This document shows positions 14,721-16,606 of a stretch of DNA of 16,606 nucleotides, piece by piece; position 1 is the first letter of the stretch, and each line of letters begins with the position of its first letter. Where the stretch lies: positions 19,273 through 35,878 of the forward strand of contig NHEU02000036.1 in the NCBI GenBank assembly GCA_002171495.2. The letters run 5' to 3'. This stretch comes from Alphaproteobacteria bacterium TMED93. Its GTDB lineage: Bacteria > Pseudomonadota > Alphaproteobacteria > TMED109. The translations under genes and the position numbers were made by a program. The notes beneath the pieces were generated by a model that did no database searches, was not told where the DNA came from, and saw only the letters and a list, made by a program, of their open reading frames with translations.

Positions 14721-16606
14721 ATGATTAACTTCTCTAACGTCTATGCTCTTTTTGGTCTCATAACATTGCCTCTTATATTGTTTATAATGAAATTCTATCC
14801 TCCTAGCCCTAAAAAGGCTGACTTTTCAAGTTTTTTTATATTAAAAAATATTATTAAAAACAATACAGCAAAAACTAAATTTCCATTATGGCTTATAATT
14901 TTTAGAATTATATTATGTTTTTTTATAGTTTTATTTTTCAGCAAGCCGTTTTTAATAAAGAGCAATCAAACGGAAAAGTATAAAAACTTTGTTATTATAG
15001 CTGATAATGGATGGTCAATACCAAGCAATTTAGAGAATTACAAAAATATAATCAAAGAAATTAGTCTTGATGCTGAGAAAAATAAGAAAGAAATACATTT
15101 TTATTATTCATCATCAGAAAGTTTTAAAAAACCTATTATTTTTAAATCTAAAAACGAAATAATTGATTTTCTTGATAAAAACCCTTCTTTACCAAAGCAA
15201 ATTATTAGGGAAAGTTTTTTTAAGAATTTATCAATAAATAATTATTTTAAAGAATCAAAGGTTTTTTTTATTTTTTCTAATTTAGACTCAGCATCAATAG
15301 AATCTCAAACTAAAAGTTTAGATTTAATTAAAACAAATAATCCTTCTATACAAATAATAAACCCTATTAAAAAAATCACATTCATAGAAAAATTAAAAGT
15401 AGAAAAAGATAAAATTAAAATAAAAATTAGAAGAAAAGGACCTTATATTGATAATGATTTTTTAATACAGTTTGTTGGCGAAAAGGGTGACTTAATATTA
15501 GAAAAGAAATATACTTTTCCTAAAAATAGTAATGAATTTGATATTACAGAAAAGTTTCCTTTAGAAGTTATAAATCAATTCTTTTTAATAAAAATATTTA
15601 ATGAAAACCATGCTGCAGCATTTTATTATTTAGATGACTTTAGAAAAAAAATCCCTGTTGGTATAATTGTTGAAGAAAATTATGCTATAGAAAAACCTTT
15701 GTTATCTTCTGTATATTATTTAAAAAAAATTCTTAATAATTCTCATTTAACCTTTCAAGGCTCTATAAATAAACTCCTAAAAAAGAATACGTCAGTAATC
15801 TTTTTACCCTCCTATAAGATTTTACTAGAGTCAGAAATAAAAGAATTAAAAGACTGGATATATAGTGGTGGAGTATTGATTAGATTTTCAGATAATAAAA
15901 TAATAGGTCAGAGTGATATTTTTTTGGATGGGGAAAAAGACTTTATTTCTGCAAGAAGAATAGGAAAAGAATTGTCTTTTCAAAACAACCTTTCCATTGA
16001 TTCCTTTAAAAAAAATTCTATATTTAGTTCTTTAAAAGTACCTAAAGATTTAAAATTTGACAAGCAACTGATTTTAGATAGTTTTAATTCAAGCATTGTT
16101 ACCCTTGCTTCCTTAGAAGATCAAAGCCCCTTAATTACAATGAAGCCAGTAGGAGAAGGTAAAGTAATATTATTTCATATTACCTCAAATAATGAATGGT
16201 CTAATTTGCCCTTATCTAGTTTATTTGAAGATTTAATTTTAAAGCTATTATTAATTTCTAAAACAGAAAAAGAATTGCCTTCAAAAGAAATGAAGATAAG
16301 GTATGAGATTAACTCTACTGGAGTACTTGCATCACCAAAAAAGAATTACTATTTAAATTTTAATTCTAATAAAAAAATCTTTCCCTCTTCAGACCAACCT
16401 GCAGGAATTTATGAAGATAATAAACTATCAATTGCTCTTAATTTGTCTGGAAACTTGAATACTCAAGGGTTTTTTGATTCTATTGATAAAGAAATAAAAA
16501 TTAAAAATAATTACAAAAAGTCAGTTATAGAACTAAAAAACTTTATACTTTGTTTAGTATTTATTATGTTTTTAATTGATATGTTAATAAATTTAATACT
16601 AAAAAA
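14721..16606 (+). CDS. BatA-like membrane protein, probable DUF4159-family (3' partial)
   Basis: The frame is open from the ATG at 14721 to the window end, giving 628 residues without a stop. It opens with a BatA-like N-terminus: helix 1 (about 6-23), the FYPPSPKKADFSSFFILK linker, helix 2 (about 55-74), then a VWA-like strand with ADNGWS (94-99). There the canonical D-x-S-x-S is replaced by D-x-G-x-S. A large, probably periplasmic, mixed region follows, and a third helix (about 608-627) sits at the window edge. In alphaproteobacteria the gene after MoxR and DUF58 typically has this layout, including the DNGW motif, and ends in a DUF4159 domain, which here would lie beyond the window. That C-terminal domain is inferred, not seen. 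A TTG at 14712 is an alternative start. Function is unknown. Confidence 0.8.
   Translation, partial: MINFSNVYALFGLITLPLILFIMKFYPPSPKKADFSSFFILKNIIKNNTAKTKFPLWLIIFRIILCFFIVLFFSKPFLIKSNQTEKYKNFVIIADNGWSIPSNLENYKNIIKEISLDAEKNKKEIHFYYSSSESFKKPIIFKSKNEIIDFLDKNPSLPKQIIRESFFKNLSINNYFKESKVFFIFSNLDSASIESQTKSLDLIKTNNPSIQIINPIKKITFIEKLKVEKDKIKIKIRRKGPYIDNDFLIQFVGEKGDLILEKKYTFPKNSNEFDITEKFPLEVINQFFLIKIFNENHAAAFYYLDDFRKKIPVGIIVEENYAIEKPLLSSVYYLKKILNNSHLTFQGSINKLLKKNTSVIFLPSYKILLESEIKELKDWIYSGGVLIRFSDNKIIGQSDIFLDGEKDFISARRIGKELSFQNNLSIDSFKKNSIFSSLKVPKDLKFDKQLILDSFNSSIVTLASLEDQSPLITMKPVGEGKVILFHITSNNEWSNLPLSSLFEDLILKLLLISKTEKELPSKEMKIRYEINSTGVLASPKKNYYLNFNSNKKIFPSSDQPAGIYEDNKLSIALNLSGNLNTQGFFDSIDKEIKIKNNYKKSVIELKNFILCLVFIMFLIDMLINLILK

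Noticed and set aside
1..16606. tRNA or rRNA genes, insertion sequences, CRISPR arrays, phage or plasmid modules
   Set aside because: No cloverleaf-like segments, transposase or integrase motifs, regularly spaced repeats or long direct repeats were recognised, and nearly all sequence is accounted for by housekeeping genes.

Overview
The window is a compact, strongly AT-rich stretch of chromosome. It carries 18 protein genes on both strands, and the longest non-coding gap is about 100 bp. The gene families and their pairings point to an alphaproteobacterium: a MidA-type methyltransferase followed by PgeF, prs-rplY-pth-ychF, an fbc-type cytochrome bc1 operon, a CoA-pyrophosphatase/DUF6111/CCA-transferase trio, and a MoxR-DUF58-BatA/DUF4159-like set. 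The low GC, short spacers and 1-8 bp gene overlaps suggest a streamlined aerobe such as a marine SAR11-like or HIMB59-like lineage. That placement is inference from general character, not from a phylogeny.

Layout. Positions 1-1808 (+) hold the end of a MidA/NDUFAF7-like methyltransferase (its start is cut off by the window edge) and pgeF. Positions 1874-7189 (+) form one tightly packed run: prs, rplY, pth, ychF, a dienelactone-hydrolase-family gene, an exported FKBP-type prolyl isomerase and mtnP. Positions 7200-9698 (-) are the cytochrome bc1 operon petA-petB-petC, convergent with mtnP. Positions 9780-10664 (+) are hemF, divergent from petA across an 81 bp intergenic region that contains a perfect dyad. 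Positions 10645-12725 (-) are nudL-like NUDIX, a DUF6111-like membrane protein and CCA tRNA nucleotidyltransferase, chained by overlaps. The last of these overlaps the end of hemF by 20 bp. Positions 12826-16606 (+) start at a near-consensus sigma-70 promoter and carry a MoxR AAA+ ATPase, a DUF58 protein and a large membrane protein with a BatA-like N-terminus that runs off the window.

How the genes work together. Most are housekeeping: PRPP synthesis, ribosome and translation upkeep (L25, Pth, YchF, CCA addition), cell-wall precursor editing (PgeF), respiration (bc1) and oxygen-dependent haem synthesis (HemF). mtnP releases adenine, whose salvage consumes PRPP, so its place in the prs run is functionally sensible. 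The MoxR/DUF58/VWA-like trio resembles chaperone-type systems whose client is usually unknown, and it is the least understood part of the window.

No RNA gene, mobile element, CRISPR array or phage remnant was seen. I found no convincing wholly new system. The best leads are the MoxR-DUF58-membrane protein operon, the dyad between petA and hemF, and the overlapping convergent 3' ends.
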